A DNA stretch of 64,000 nt from Polytrichum commune (taxonomy: Eukaryota > Streptophyta > Polytrichopsida > Polytrichales > Polytrichaceae), in contig OX485806.1 in the NCBI GenBank assembly GCA_950295325.1, positions 54,679,169 to 54,743,168 of the forward strand, given 5' to 3'. Below are positions 36,006 through 49,101 of this stretch, one piece after another (the stretch's first letter is position 1; every line of letters begins with the position of its first letter). The position numbers were made by a program, and so were the translations under genes. The notes below the pieces were generated by a model. The model ran no database searches and was not told the DNA's origin. It saw only the letters and a list, made by a program, of their open reading frames with translations.

Positions 36006-36970
36006 TGTTACAACCCTTGCTAGCCCTTTAATTAAACCACTTTCATTTCTAACAAGGGTCACGAGCATTAACCCTTCATATTCCGCCATGCAAATGGTTA
36101 GCTCCCTATATCGTGGACCTCTTAGTTCATAGAAAAAGGACCAACCCTCCTATATTTCGATTTGGGACTCATTGTTTAATTGGTAACCAATGATAAGATG
36201 TGGATTTCCATTCATGGAAATCCAATCTTTAGAGTATCATCAAGTTTCTGGAGCAACACTACAACAACCCCAACCATATTAAGCAACTGTACCCCCCACG
36301 TTGGGCTAATGCTCGTGGAGGCCATGTGGTTCGGCCTCGGGTGGGTTTGGCGGCCACACCGCCTCATCCATATACACTTTTAAGAATTTTTGCAGAGCCC
36401 TTATCCCATTGTCAAGAAACCTTATGTTTTTCTACCAAGAGTTTGGGGCCAAGTAGACATTTTCCCTTAGTTGTTGGAGTTGGAAGCCCCCAATAGTTTC
36501 CGAACACCATAATATCTTTGTATGATCTTTGATACTAAAAAACAACCACTCAATCATCATTTACGCTTCACATAAATATCGATAGACTCCTAACGTGCCT
36601 CATTTGGGCAAGTATTGAAAAAGTGATGCTTGTTTAAACCTTGGCAGTCCTGGGAGCCACTCCCAGGCCACTCAAATTACCACTAGGACAGCACCCCACT
36701 CAAATTGCCATATCTCCTAGCTCACACCTCCATTTGAGGTGTTATTGAGAATTCTAGAATCAATACGCCATAAGCTATGCATAGCTCATGGAATTAGCCT
36801 TGTGAATCAAAGTCTTTGTGGGTGGGGGCGTTCCCAACGCCCGGTGCCATCGCCCACTCTAGGATTATTTGGGCCCTCTCACCAACGGCGACACAAGTCC
36901 GGGGTGTCACTCCAAGGTCCTCCTTGGGCCCATGGTGTTTTGGGCACTCTTCATGGAAAAGTACAAAACA
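36006..36970 (-). mobile_element. 3' LTR of the minus-strand chromodomain gypsy element (970-bp TGTCGC family)
   Basis: Ends are TGTTACAACCCTTGCTAG on the plus strand and GGAAAAGTACAAAACA. On the minus strand the LTR begins TGTTTTGTAC and is preceded by GGTGGGGGTGAC (36971-36982), a polypurine tract. This supports minus orientation and the link with the integrase upstream. 965 bp, no matching target duplication at 36001-36005. Confidence 0.78.
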
Positions 36971-36982
36971 GTCACCCCCACC

Positions 36983-37739
36983 AAACGGAGTTGATGCCCT
37001 CATTGACTATACTCCTAATCGGCAAACCACTTCTCAAGTTGCCATCCTGTATGGTGCGACCGCCACAATGCATCTTCAAATTTGGCATAGTCGCAAAGGT
37101 GTCATTCCTAGGTGGTCCATTAGAGACCTTGGATCTTTCCTCCAAGGACCTAACCCCCAGTAGACCCACCTACTTTGGGATTCACTTGGGTTGCCCCTCC
37201 TTTGGGGCCTCCCATGTTAGGCTCGTATGGCATAACTTGACTCATCTAAGCCAGACCTCAATGCTTCCACTAAGTTGTCTCAATTGCAACTCCAAAATAG
37301 ATTTCCATTAGTAAGCCACGCCTCAATCGCACCGAGGTGATGCCAAATCTCGCCCGACTCCACTTTGGTCTATCGAGATATGGGTTCATGATTCCCATGC
37401 CCTAACTCTCGTTAGCTTGGAAGTAACATATTTATGAGCACACGCCATCACCTTGCCCCCACCCAGACAAACCCATGGCTAAGAGGTTTTATTGTTTTTA
37501 TCCAAGGACCCTCCAAACCATGGCCCCCAATTACTCGGCTTACCCAACCTAGTATGTCATGTCTATTCTCCCTCTTCCAGTAACCAAACACAACTACAAG
37601 ACTAGAACCTAATCTCATACTCTTATGTTTGTACCATTAAAGTTGGATTTTATTGCCTTAAACTAGAAAACCAGTGCATGTTGTGGAGGGCATTGCCTCC
37701 AAGCTAAGTGTCCTACTAGTATTTCTCCCCCATTAAGGG
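36983..37739 (-). other. 3' noncoding region of the chromodomain gypsy element
   Basis: Between the chromodomain and the polypurine tract. Open frames on the plus strand (36739-37311) continue out of the LTR and look fortuitous. 37560-37720 has a similar copy at about 49465-49620, so this 3' region is shared by two elements. Confidence 0.55.
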
Positions 37740-38549
37740 AGATTGATGTCCTTATCAGTGCCTACATTTTTTTTAATTGAAATTTGTAGCCCTAGTTTCT
37801 TCAAAATGCTCCACCATTCCTTGGCGTTCACCATGTTTCTTGTTGCTACCCAAGTGGCTTCTTTCTCATGGTATCCTCGCCATTTCACCAAGTTTTTTTT
37901 TTTCTTTCACTTGGGCAACCCATATTAAGGATGCCCTCTACCTCATATTCCAAATGACCTCCTACAACGTCGAGAGGTGGCCTAATCACTTGCTTGCAAT
38001 TGGTTCACAAGGTGTCTTCCTAAAATGACTTTAGTAGTGAGAGATGGAATGTAGGATGCACTTGATTTAGGACGGTAACTCCAACATATACATGTCCTTG
38101 ATCACTCGGTTCACAATGAAACATGGAGCTCCACTTTTTTGACATGAACTTTGGAGTGAGGCCTTCGGGCAAGGTGAAGTTGTTCAGATTCAACAACACC
38201 TTTTAGCCCACCTCGTACTTCAAATCCTCCGGCATTGACTTGTTTTTTGTAGATCTTTCGGGTTTTCTCCACCAACAATTTGGTCATCTCCATCACTTGT
38301 TCACACTTCTTGATCAAGTCCTCACCATCTTGGTTGAAATCTAGTGTTGAATGTGCCCCCTTGAGAGCTAGGTTAGTAAGTTGGAGCACATCCACTTCAT
38401 AAACTACCACGAAAGACAACCCCTTGGTCGCCAAGTATGTGGCTACATGGCAACTAAACTTTGTTCTACCCACATAGTCCGCCCAATCTCCTTGGTCCGC
38501 CCCCACCAAGTTCTTCAAGTATTGGTTCGAGAGTCCATTCAAGTATTGA
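37740..38549 (-). pseudogene. Gypsy integrase C-terminus with chromodomain (decayed)
   Basis: The minus frame 38111-38572 contains GADQGDWADYVGRTKFSCH and HSTLDFNQDGEDLIKKCEQV, the end of the integrase core and GPY region of a plant chromovirus. Further on, about 37790-37960, another frame holds LVKWRGYHEKEATWV and NMVNAKEWW, a chromodomain. Chromodomains bind methylated histone H3 and steer chromovirus insertion (established). The integrase core upstream is replaced by the inverted repeat insertion. Frameshifts and stops are present. Confidence 0.85.
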
Positions 38550-40438
38550 ATTTTAGTTGGCATGGTGGCCACATGACCCTGAACGTTGTCGTCATCTTCA
38601 AGTCTTTTCCTCCTTGGTCATTTCTAAAATTACTCATTTTTTGTCGTCGCTTCATTTTTGTAAATGAAATGTTTGCTGGAATTGGTTGCTTTTGTAACGT
38701 GTATTTACTTATTTATTTACTATTTACTATTTACAACCTCTAGTTCAACTACATTCCTTTATTAGAAGACTAGAGGTGCCACCCTAGGTGCTCTAGTAGT
38801 TCTAAAAGTAAAAGGAGTCACTACTACTTGAGACTATGGTCTTACCCTAGGCTATCACCTCGTAAGTAATGACTATGAATTCACTATACTTAGAGTTATC
38901 CTAAAGGCGTGGAGGGAGAGCTAGTTAAGATATCTTGAACTACTAGTTGAAAGGAGCCTCAATTCATAGTAGTATCTAGTATATAAGCTCTAAGGTTGGG
39001 TGGAACATGCCTATTGAATCTCATTATTGTGAGATATGTTACAGCTTCCAATTTAACCTACCTATTTCTATCTCACTCCTTAATATTTCCGATTCAGATA
39101 AAGAACATTTTCCTTTACCCCTTTGGTTCCTAATTTCCTACTTGTTTAATATTTTTACCCCAAGGGTAAAATACACCTAACCAACCTCGTAGGGTCTTTC
39201 TTAAAAAGCCCTGTTAATCTAAATGGATATTTGGCTAATTTTTCTATTAATAATCTAATGTTTTTGTTTAAAATCCTCAATTGTGAGCCTCTTTGCCATT
39301 GGAAATAAATCTGAGGCTCACAGATTACCTCATAAACTTAGGGTTCATCTCCATCAAATTTAAGGTCGTACATGGTTTTTTCAAACACATTCTCCATTGA
39401 CTGCCACAATGTTGGAATTGGAAAAATGCAACATCCTCTTCCCGGACTTCAACCTAGAGCTAGAGCTATACCAATGCACAATTGCTGAACACATGGAGGA
39501 CTACATCCTAAGATGTTGAGATTTGTAATGGTGTGTAGTGACTAACTTCTCCATCTTGGCCACCTTGTATGGGATCCACGATTTGCTTTAGATATTCATA
39601 CAATTCATAGCATTTCACTTGTGTTCAAGTATTTTCTTCCACATTTTTATTTCATAAAGGGTTCATACAAAATGATTCTAAACAATGAATTTCATCTTAC
39701 ACATGAACCATATGGCGGGATCCCAAGGTCCCATTGGCTCGTTGCTTTCGCATATATTCTATAGCATTGTCCATATAACTCCGATTCTTTCTATGAAAGC
39801 GGCAATCGGTTGCTCACATCATGAGCTACACGGGGACATTCAGGTTAAATTTTTTTTGGGTGCCGCAATTATTCATTTTTAAGGTTATCATGCTTGTTTT
39901 TTAGATGGATTTATGGAGAAATAAGTAAGAACATATTTTTGCGAGGACGTTGTCGGTGTTTTGGCTTTCTATGGGCGTCATGGCCTTGCTTTAACTACCG
40001 CCAGTGCATATTCAACCATTGCACCAATTTCTACACGATGACGTTTGTTTCAACACGTGGTCGGGGGCTGAACTTTGTCATTCTGTTTGTTTTCAATTTG
40101 GGACTAAAAAGATACTGGAATTGCTGGATAGTACATTAGAGCGAGATCATTTTTTTGCTACTAAGCAATATTTGAGGTGCAATCTGTAAACGGATCAGCA
40201 ACTGCACGAACTGCTTGATTGTGATAACACCGACGCCAAAGAGATCGGATAGAATCAATTGTTGAGTAATGTCGATATTATCGGGGTGGAATAGTGGGAC
40301 ATCAAAGGCAGAACTACTTGGCGAGGAGGTCATCAGTCGCATGTTAAGGTGGCCATGATCAATCTCAAAGAAATAGTTTAACGTGTAACGGAGAGGCAAC
40401 GACTTAAAATACTTATTTAAGATCTAATGCTTACACCT
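38550..40438 (-). repeat. Inverted copy of the 18.64-23.3 kb relic and repeat Z
   Basis: Blocks Z (38550-39322), middle block (39323-39530) and relic C-terminal part (39530-40438) occur in reverse order and orientation relative to 18640-23300. They lack both solo LTRs found in that copy, but have a different one at 38693-39043. The copy sits inside the chromovirus, between its RT and integrase remnants. A sampled 165-bp stretch differs at 4 positions. Confidence 0.85.
38693..39043 (+). mobile_element. Small solo LTR, 351 bp
   Basis: Ends TGTAAC...GTTACA are perfect inverted termini. Flanks GCTTT and GCTTC match at four of five positions. The copy at 23.09 kb reads straight through the site. 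AGTATATAAGCTC near 38976-38990 is a plausible TATA box, giving plus orientation. The size suits Ty1/copia. Confidence 0.8.
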
Positions 40439-41404
40439 AGTCTTGTGCAACACAATTAATGTTGCCACATTTCCAAGCAATTCACTATGGTAAAGAATTA
40501 TTTCTCATAAGTGGCCGGCTTGTTTGACAACCATCAAGCTTCATGCTTTTATATGCAATAGCCATCCATCTTGCATGAACACTCCACCAATGGCAAATCA
40601 CCAATGAACTGGTGGTAGTAGTTGGCTAGGCCAAACAATGATCTAGCCATTTTTGCGTCAATGGCCGCATCCATTCTTGCATTGCCTTGACCTTCATCAT
40701 TTCCATCCACCAACTTCATTCGTCACCATATAGCTCAAGAACTCAATCTCTTATTGAGCAAAGTTATTTTCCACTCCTGTTGGTAACCTCTTGAGCAACA
40801 CATTGGTGAATACAACTTTGTACATTGCCAATACCCCACAAATGTGATTCGAGGAAGGCCCATCTTTCCTAGCCTACCCATGAGTTCTTTGGAGTTGCTC
40901 CAATCAAATCTTGATCACTAGTTGTTTATTTTCCATTTGGTTCATTGAAACCAAATTCAACTTAGCTCCACCTACCATAGGATTCCTTGTCAATTTCAAG
41001 CTCATTATGGCACATCACAATTTTTTCCATTATGGCACATCACAAGCACACCGCAAGCGTATTGGCTTGCACCTCACATCTACCATGTGAGTTTCAAAGA
41101 AGATGACCTTTACATTGACATACTCCTCATCTATTTCACATAGTTGTAATCCTCACAAAAATCCAATGTCCCATATTAAAATGTTACATGCATCGCCATC
41201 TTTTTGACCTCATGCGGTTTGGCTTTTGCAAACCGAACCTTGATGGGTTTGTCCGCTCTAGGTGTCGGCAAATCCCAACTCCATTGTGAGCTTTGGGCTC
41301 ATGAAAAAGTGTGTTGCATTATTGTCAACCCATGACATATTTTTTGCATTGATTCGGGCCATGAGCTACAAAACACTTGGCCTTGGCTTAAGGCTACTAG
41401 TCTT
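40439..41404 (-). pseudogene. Gypsy protease and RT/RNase H remnants of the chromodomain element
   Basis: On the minus strand, about 41190-41340 encodes a retropepsin-like piece (VDNNATHFFMSPKLTMELGF in one frame, then IKVRFAKAKPHEVKKMA in another). About 40570-40660 encodes ARSLFGLANYYHQFIGD, the RT-RNase H connection motif. Most of RT is deleted. No gag is seen between this block and the 5' LTR. Confidence 0.75.
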
Positions 41405-42269
41405 GGCCCGTTAGTTCCCCATACTAATGACCTTTTAGTTCATAGCAGGGGACCAACCCTCCTACACTTGCATTCGGGACTCACCGTTTAATTGGTAACC
41501 AATGATAAAATTTGGACTTCCATTCATGAAATTCCAATCTTTAGTTGATCATCGTGTTGTCAGAGCAACACTACAACAACCCGAACCATACTAGGCAACT
41601 AGGCCCCCCATATTGGGCCAATGCCCGTGGAGGCCGTGTGGTTTGGCCTCGGGTGGGTTTGGCGGCCACACCGCCTCATCCATATAAGCCTCTAGGAGTA
41701 TTGGCAAACCCTGTCAAGAAACCTTATGTTTTTCTAGCAAGAGTCGGGGCCAAGTAGACATTTTCCCTTAGTTGTTGTGGTTGGAAGCCTTCAGCACCTT
41801 CTAAACACCATAATATCCTTGAATGATCTTTGATGCTAACACAAAACTAATCCATCGTCATGTACGCTTCACGTAGATGCCGATAGACTCTTCATATGCC
41901 CCGTTTGGATAAGTATTGAGGAAGTTATGCATGTTCAAACCTTGACAGTCCCTGAAGCCACTCCCAGGCCACTGCTGCATCAAGGCGTTGTCCCGGGACA
42001 GTGCCCCACTCAAATTGCCATATCTTTTAGCTCACACTTGTATTTAAGGTATTCTTGAGAATTCTAGAATCCACACCCAATAAACTAAATATAGCTCATG
42101 GTTTTATCCTCATGGCTCCTAGTCTCCGTAGGTGGGGGGCGTTCCCAACACCGGTGGGAGGTTCCCACTTGGGGCCTCTTACCAATGGCGCCACAAGTCC
42201 TGGGTGTCACTTCGATGTCCCTTTGTGTCCATGGTGTTTTGGGCAATCCTCATAGAGAGGTGCGCAACA
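41405..42269 (-). mobile_element. 5' LTR of the chromodomain gypsy element (970-bp TGTCGC family, end-truncated)
   Basis: The right end GAGAGGTGCGCAACA matches the family 5' end in minus orientation. The opposite end (AGCAAGGGTTGCGACA) is missing, so homology starts near 41405. It lies beside protease remnants, so a deletion has removed the LTR end, primer site and gag. Confidence 0.72.
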
Positions 42270-43499
42270 TTTTTCCAGCCAAAAGTTATTTTTCATTTAT
42301 TTTTAAGTTTACAAATAGATTATTTTAAGATTCACAATTCTTCATGAATGAAAATATCCTAATTATTTATCCTAAACATCTAATTAATCCAACACAACCT
42401 TAATTGTCGTAGACTAGGAATATAAAACCCTTTAAGAATAGGTGTCCTATTAAAAATCAATTCAAAGTGGACTAAAAACTAATATGACATTTTTAAATTG
42501 ATTTTTTTTTTTGAAAAATAAAGAGATGAAATTTTTGTTAGCTACTTCACAAAAAATGTTAATAACTCTTAGTTTTATTTTTAGAATATAACATGACTAG
42601 TCAAAATAAATAAAAAATCTTCAATATCTATCTAGAAATATAAGTCCATAGAAAATAAACACTCTAGCAAGTTGGGGTGAAGTTACAAATTCAAGAGTAC
42701 CAAAACAAATGTTGTCACACGAAATCGCCTATAACTTCTAAACAAAGTTGTCAATATTTATTAGAATAATGATTTTAGAAAGAAGATTTTAATAGTTATA
42801 TATGCATATAGGATATATTAGATTTGGATTTTTAAGTCAAATGTGATAAGCTTTTGAAGTATGCTATCCCTTTTGGCCCAAATGTACTAACTAATGTGAC
42901 ATTCTTAAGAAAGTAATATACTTTACCAACAAAAATTGCTTACCATTATGTATGTTCATCTCTCAAGTATAAAATCTCATTTTCTTGCTCAAAAATTCTA
43001 TAATCAATTTTTATCCCAAATATTTTCTTCCACGTATGCGCCTATTCACACTTCATGTGACTTCTTTTAATCAATTTCCATATAATTTATTTATTTTCAC
43101 TTATGCGGCTATTATTATGTCTTATGAGTTTCTATACATAGTATTTTTCAAGTAATAAGTTATCTCTTAATCACAACCTCTTGACTCAATGGTGTCTATG
43201 CCAACAATTTGTTTGCCTCTACCTTAAATAAATATGGAAAAAATTTAAGCTTGAATGTTTTTTACCTTCAAAATGTTAAAGGTATTTGACCTAGTTCTTG
43301 TAGCTTAACTCATGTGATAAAATGTGTGTGTACTAGAATCCTAACTCTATATGTAGTGAGAAATATAACCTAACATGTGTTTCCATTAGATTACTAAACT
43401 TTTTTTCTTGGAAAAAAATGAAAATGGCCTACTACAATCTTAAATGGGAGCACATATCCTCCATCTCCAAAATGTGGTACAATTTTCTTTAAGATATTC
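42270..43499. other. AT-rich DNA without recognisable genes
   Basis: No frames above about 60 codons and no clear repeat boundaries. Confidence 0.5.
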
Positions 43500-46400
43500 C
43501 TATGCATTATCTAGTAATGAGGAATTTAATGAGAATTGCCAAAAATCCATTTTTTGGCCTTCATTGTCTTCCACCTTTTTTTTTTTACCTAGGTGAGATT
43601 TCTTGCATGTTATTAATTAAAAAATTGACCCCGCCTTTCCTACATGGCTCACCAATTGTGCAAGAGACTTCAAATCCCATGGACGCGGCTTACTAGTCTT
43701 AAGAGGCCCATTAATTTCCCTTTTATGTTTCTACCCAACCACCTTCAATACCCTCGGGGTATCCTTGTTTATATTTGTTTTGATGCTCAAATGATGCATG
43801 ATTTGATGGACAACTTATACCCAAACCCCCAAACATTTTAAATTGTCCAGTACCCAAGACAAACCATGGCTTACCCTACCCACGTGGTTTCTTGCCCAAT
43901 TCCCTTGCTAGTTTATTGTGTTTTTGTTGGCATTTGGTTTTTTTATTTATCTTCTAGCTACTTCATTTTGGTGTTGTTTTTGAAAGATGAATAACATTCT
44001 ATTTATTGGGAGAGATTTTTAGCATTGATGACCTTCACAATATTAGAATAAGTGGTGCTAAGATACGATTGCCATCAATGGTCTAATGTATAATGAATTT
44101 TATTTTTCTAACTGAATAGACATTTTGTTGGGTTCAAAATTTTCCATTGAGTAGCATCAAGCCAATCTTCCAAATATCATATGTTTAAGAATTAAGTCAG
44201 AGAGAGTTTATTTTGAATGATTAGTGTAGATGTATTGATGGCCTTGGGTGTAAATAAAAACTTGACTATAATTCATAGGATTTGTGATCTTTGCCCTAAG
44301 GGAAGAAAATTGAATCATGAATATCTTCCCTATACTATGTTTTGAAGCAGGGTTGGGAAAGAATGTTAATAGATTTCTATACATTTATGAACAAAATTAA
44401 GTACATTTTGAATAGATTAAATTTTGGCTCCCATTTCTAGCCAATTCAATTCACAAACAAATTGATGAAGTGATCAAAACAAAAATCCGAGTAATCAATT
44501 GCACAACTGTGAAGCCAAAAAATGAAATAGAATTAGGGTTGCGTTCTGACCAGTTTTAGTGGACATGAGCCAATATTCTATAGCGCATTGGAGGAAGGAT
44601 GTAGGGGGTAAGATTGAAATACAAAGAAGATGGCGTTCCAAACTTCTTGCAAATTGAGACAAAAAGACGTTGTTATTATCTATGTCTTCTCTATGTCACT
44701 ATATGTCACTCTTGTTCTTAGTCTTTTTTGGTTATCCTTTATCTTTGGTCTTCTCCTCAATTGGTTGATGGTACAGAGGTACAAACTCCTCAGGCGTTGG
44801 AAGAGCTTTGCCCTCTTCCCTCTGCGTCTCTCGGACCGCTTGGCTCACCTCCCAGTGTATTTGCCTTTCTCTTTGCTACTCACTCTCTTTGATTAAATCC
44901 TTTCCTAGTTGTTTTATTTTTCTTCACTTTCTCTTTCATTCGGGAGCTCTTCATCGTTATTTGCATCATTATTACCTTCATGTTTGTTCTTGGAATCCAT
45001 ATCACTACTATTGGATGTGCTATCACCTTTCAAATTATCTCTATCATCATCTTTTTATTCTTATTTTATTGCCACATTTTGGGCTTTAATCACTACACAC
45101 ACATTGGGGGTAACTACATTTGCTCCTACTATGGGCTTTGTGTTGTTGTTGGGATATATTCCCATTTTTTGTTGATGTCTTATAGAAAAAATTGTATTAT
45201 GGCATCATGTGCTCTAACTATTTACAATAGTAACATTCGTCAGCGTTGCCTTCTTGCCATAATAAGCCATGTTACCCAATTGTTGGCGCTGCATTGTTGT
45301 CAATATTATCCATCATATGTCACGGATATTCAAATTGCATGTGGTTGATAGGTCCCTTAGGACATCTCAAGTAGAGATATCCAATTTGTCCTCGGTAATT
45401 TTGGCCTTGCCAAGGGTATGGTGCATCCCTTTTATAGTTGTTATTGGTTTTATAGTACTAGTCACTGTGGGTTTTTTCATTCCTACAATATTTAATTCCT
45501 TGAAAGGAGCCTCCCGCTTCCCATTGCTAATAGTTGTCTTGGTATGGGGGTTTTTCATCTCTCCTATACTCTAATGTTGGAAGTGGTCTTATACGCGTAT
45601 CATCAAGTTTTTTTCTTATAGGAGATTCTCTCTCGCTATTGTTGTTCAGTTGAAGTTGTATTTGAATTAAGACATATTTCCTCTCCCGAGGTCACTAAGC
45701 CTCATGTCTCTCATATACACATTTGTTGGTGTTATGGGTATTGCATTGTTTCAATTGACACTCTTGCACACAATGTCCGGGGTTTTGGCATCTTCGGCAC
45801 ACTACCTCCATTCGATATCGCCTACCTCTTGGAGCAATTTCCATTAACTACGTTATTAGAGCCTTGACCACTTCCTTAATATCATATCATTTGCCTTTTG
45901 GCCTTTTTTTTTGGCCTTCGTCATCCAATTTGTCAATACTGTTTTCAATATCACTATCTTCTCATTCTTTCTTTTTCCAATCGTCCTATCTCTACCTTGT
46001 AGGCCGATGCCTTTGTTGTGGCCTAATCGTCGCTAGGTAACAAGGCCACATACTAGGCTAGTTTTTTTTCTAAGCCAATTTAGAAGCTGAGTCTTTTTGG
46101 ATTGTTCGTCTAGATCCAGGTTGATCTTGGAGGCTGCCATCATTATTTTTTCATAAATTCTTCTATCAATTTATTTTTTGTTTCACATGTGATAAACTTT
46201 CAATTATTTGTCCTAGCAATTTTTTGGTTCGGCCTTGTTGGACAAAAACCATTATCATTATGTTCCAAGTTGTAAAATGCCCGGCCGTAAATTGAATATA
46301 CTACCCTAGGGCCTATTTTTTTAAGGTTACCAAAAATAACTAGAGTTTGATTGGGTTGGCTACCTCTTGATTTGCCATGCAAACAGTCTTGAACTTTTGT

Positions 46401-47150
46401 TTGGATGTGATGTTGTTTCCCACGCATTGGGTTTGTCGTCCTTTGAATAGTTCATCTATAATGCCTCTCATCTTTTTATTATCTTTTTTTTCAATTATTT
46501 CTTCATCAAACTCAGAATTCACGTCATGTTATATTCATTAAATGTGCCTTCAATGGTTTTTTTAATTATTTTTATTTTTATTATTAGAAGGTGGTGACCT
46601 ACTTCCTTTCTTGGAATTTTTCCTTTCTACATTAATACTACTAGGCTTGATAGTATAGATGGTTCTTAGGTTGGCTTTCCCACACTAATCCAAAGTTCAT
46701 CCTAACTCAATTCATTCAATCCTTCTTAATTTTTCCATTCCTTATTAATCAATTGATGAAAGTTAATTTTTCATCATGTTTAGTTGATAGGGTTTTCTAA
46801 TCTAACCAACTTAGTAGATTTTATTATCACAAGACTATAATGTTTATGGTAACTATAATCGTAGGTTATTTGTATTATTTATCTTCCATTTTTCTTTTGT
46901 CCTCTCTCATTGCCCCTCATAGGCTTGACAATTGTCAATAGTTTTGTCTTTCTTTATTTTTCATCTGCCTCAACTATTGCCAAGAGTTTCTTGTCGCTAG
47001 ACAATACCTTTCCTTTATCATATATGTCATCGGACAATCACTCTACATTGTTGCTCGAGATGACCCCTCTCGAGGCGCAATCAGATTATGGTTTCATTTT
47101 GTTCTTTCTTGCATAGTGCTCACTCCATCGCTCTACACTAAATGTTATAT
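43500..47150 (-). mobile_element. Gypsy gag relic, related to the 49-57 kb element
   Basis: On the minus strand, about 45175-45245 encodes NADECYYCK followed by LEH, a degraded CX2CX4H zinc knuckle. The frame 46200-46427 (GPRVVYSIYGRAFYNLEHN) resembles the retrotransposon gag core. The bases around 45235 (TTCGTCAGCGTTGCCTTCTT) match those at about 54165 in the larger element. No RT or integrase is found. Plus-strand hydrophobic frames at 44630-45570 are antisense to it. Confidence 0.5.
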
Positions 47151-48129
47151 TCTCTCGCACTCTCGCTACTTAGGTTAACCTTCTTCGCTTTCTTGCTCTA
47201 ATTGCTTGATTTCAAAAAGGTTTTAACATTCAGATGATCGTTACAGAACATTTAATTTATACCGACGATAGTTTTCACTCTTGATTTCCCAATCTAGTTC
47301 TTTACACATTCACGCTCTCTTGATTCTTGTTCATTTTTTTAGAGCTTATTCTTCTTTTTGATTCAAACTCTCTTTCACTTTGTGGTTGATCAATTTTCTC
47401 TCAATCTCTACCTACTCTTATCAATTCTTAAATACTCACTTTCCCAATATTGACTTGCTCAATTCTTCTCACAACTTCAAGCTTCGTCAATTGTAATCAC
47501 AACAATAGACAATGCTTTTCAATTTCTCATTAAGTCAATCAAAACAACCAAATTTTTTGACCAAGTTTCGGTCCTTCAAAGTAAATATTATTTGAAATAA
47601 TGATATACTAAAACGAGGATTGATAATCTTGCGGTGACAACTCAATTAACATAGAAAGTAGTTTAACTATTGTCTTCACACAATCTTTGTGCTAAGGGAG
47701 ACAAATTGGCTTAGTCTAACTATTCTCTCAAAGTTGCCTACATCAATACTTGCCTACATCCCTCCCGCTAGGCTCAACAAGGATTACAATAGTCTTTGTA
47801 AGCAACTATGGGCACCTACATTCATGCGTATAGTTATAAGCACCTTCCATAGCCTATAATTAATTATTTTCATTTGTCTGGATGTTATTCCATTCTCCTA
47901 CTACATGTCTGCCCATAGTTTAACTATTTGGCCAAACATTTGACACACATCCACTATATACAATGACAATCTAAATCTAAGTAGGTTGGTATTTCAATAG
48001 GATAATGATCTTTAGCACACGAGCAAGATTGTGCAAAAATGGTTGGCATCACAATCATTTCAACTCCTTCAATGGCATGCACAATCTTTGGATTTGAATC
48101 CCATTGAACACTTTGGACACTTTCCAAAC
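47151..48129. other. AT-rich DNA without recognisable genes
   Basis: Only chance frames. It may include leader or LTR remains of the gag relic. Confidence 0.4.
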
Positions 48130-49101
48130 TGTCGCAACCCTTGCTAGCCCCTTTGACAATCTTGCCAATTTTTAATTCTAGCAAAGGTTACGAGTGCTAA
48201 CCATTCGCATTCCGCCATGCTAATGGTTAGCTCCTCCTACCCCGGACCTTATAGTTCATAGGAGGGAACCAACCCTCCTACTTTGCTTTCGGGACTCACC
48301 CCTTAATCGGTAACCCATTCCTAGATGTGGACTTCCGTCCATAGAAGTCCGATCCCATGTTGATCATCGCGTTGCCGGAGCAACACTACAACAACCCGAA
48401 CCATACTAGGCAACTATGGTCTCACATTGGGCCAATGCCCATGGAGGCCGTGCCGTTCGGCCTCGGGTGGGTGAGGCCACACCACCTCACCCATATAAGC
48501 CTCTAGGACTCTACGCGGGGCCCCTACCCCACCGTCAACCAACCTCTTGTCTCTCTACCAAGAGTTGGGGCCAAGTGGACATTTTCCCTTAGCTGCTGGG
48601 CCTCGAAGCCCCCAGCAAGTTCAGACCATCATAACTTCCTTGTATGATGTCTGATGCTAACACAAAACCACTCCATCTTCATTTACGCTTCACGTAGATG
48701 CCAATGGACTCCTCACTTGCCCCATTCAAGCAAGTATTGACAAAGTTATGCCTGCTTCAACCTTGGCAGTCCCGGGAATCAGTCCCAGAAACTGCTGTAC
48801 CAGGGCGCTGTCCCGGTCCAGTGCCCCACTCAAATGGCCATAACTCCTAGCTCACACCTCCGATTGAGGTGTTCTTGAGCGTTCTAGAATCACCACACCA
48901 TGAGCTACGCGTAGCTCTTGGCCTTACCCTCATGCCTCCTAGTCTCCGTGGGTGGGAGGCGTTTTCAACGCCCGGGGCCCTCACCCACACTAGGATCACT
49001 TGGGCCCTCTCACCAACAGCGCCACAAGTCCCGGGTGTCACTCCGGGGTCCCCCTTGTGCCCATGGTGTTTTGGACACTCCTCATGGAGAGGTGCACTAC
49101 A
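48130..49101 (-). mobile_element. Solo LTR of the 970-bp TGTCGC family
   Basis: Plus-strand ends are TGTCGCAACCCTTGCTAG and GGAGAGGTGCACTACA, 972 bp. Flanks CAAAC and CAAAT match at four of five positions. No polypurine tract or pol sequence adjoins it, so it is solo. Confidence 0.85.

Noticed and set aside
17753-42269. One giant palindrome centred near 29 kb
   Set aside because: The mirrored order of LTR, relic, Z and copia is suggestive, but the two 970-bp LTRs relate differently to their neighbours, copia copies end at different points, and 30-38 kb has no partner on the left.
44630-45574. Hydrophobic plus-strand frames resembling membrane proteins
   Set aside because: They are antisense to a gag relic. 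The hydrophobicity comes from T-rich complement of A-rich coding sequence.
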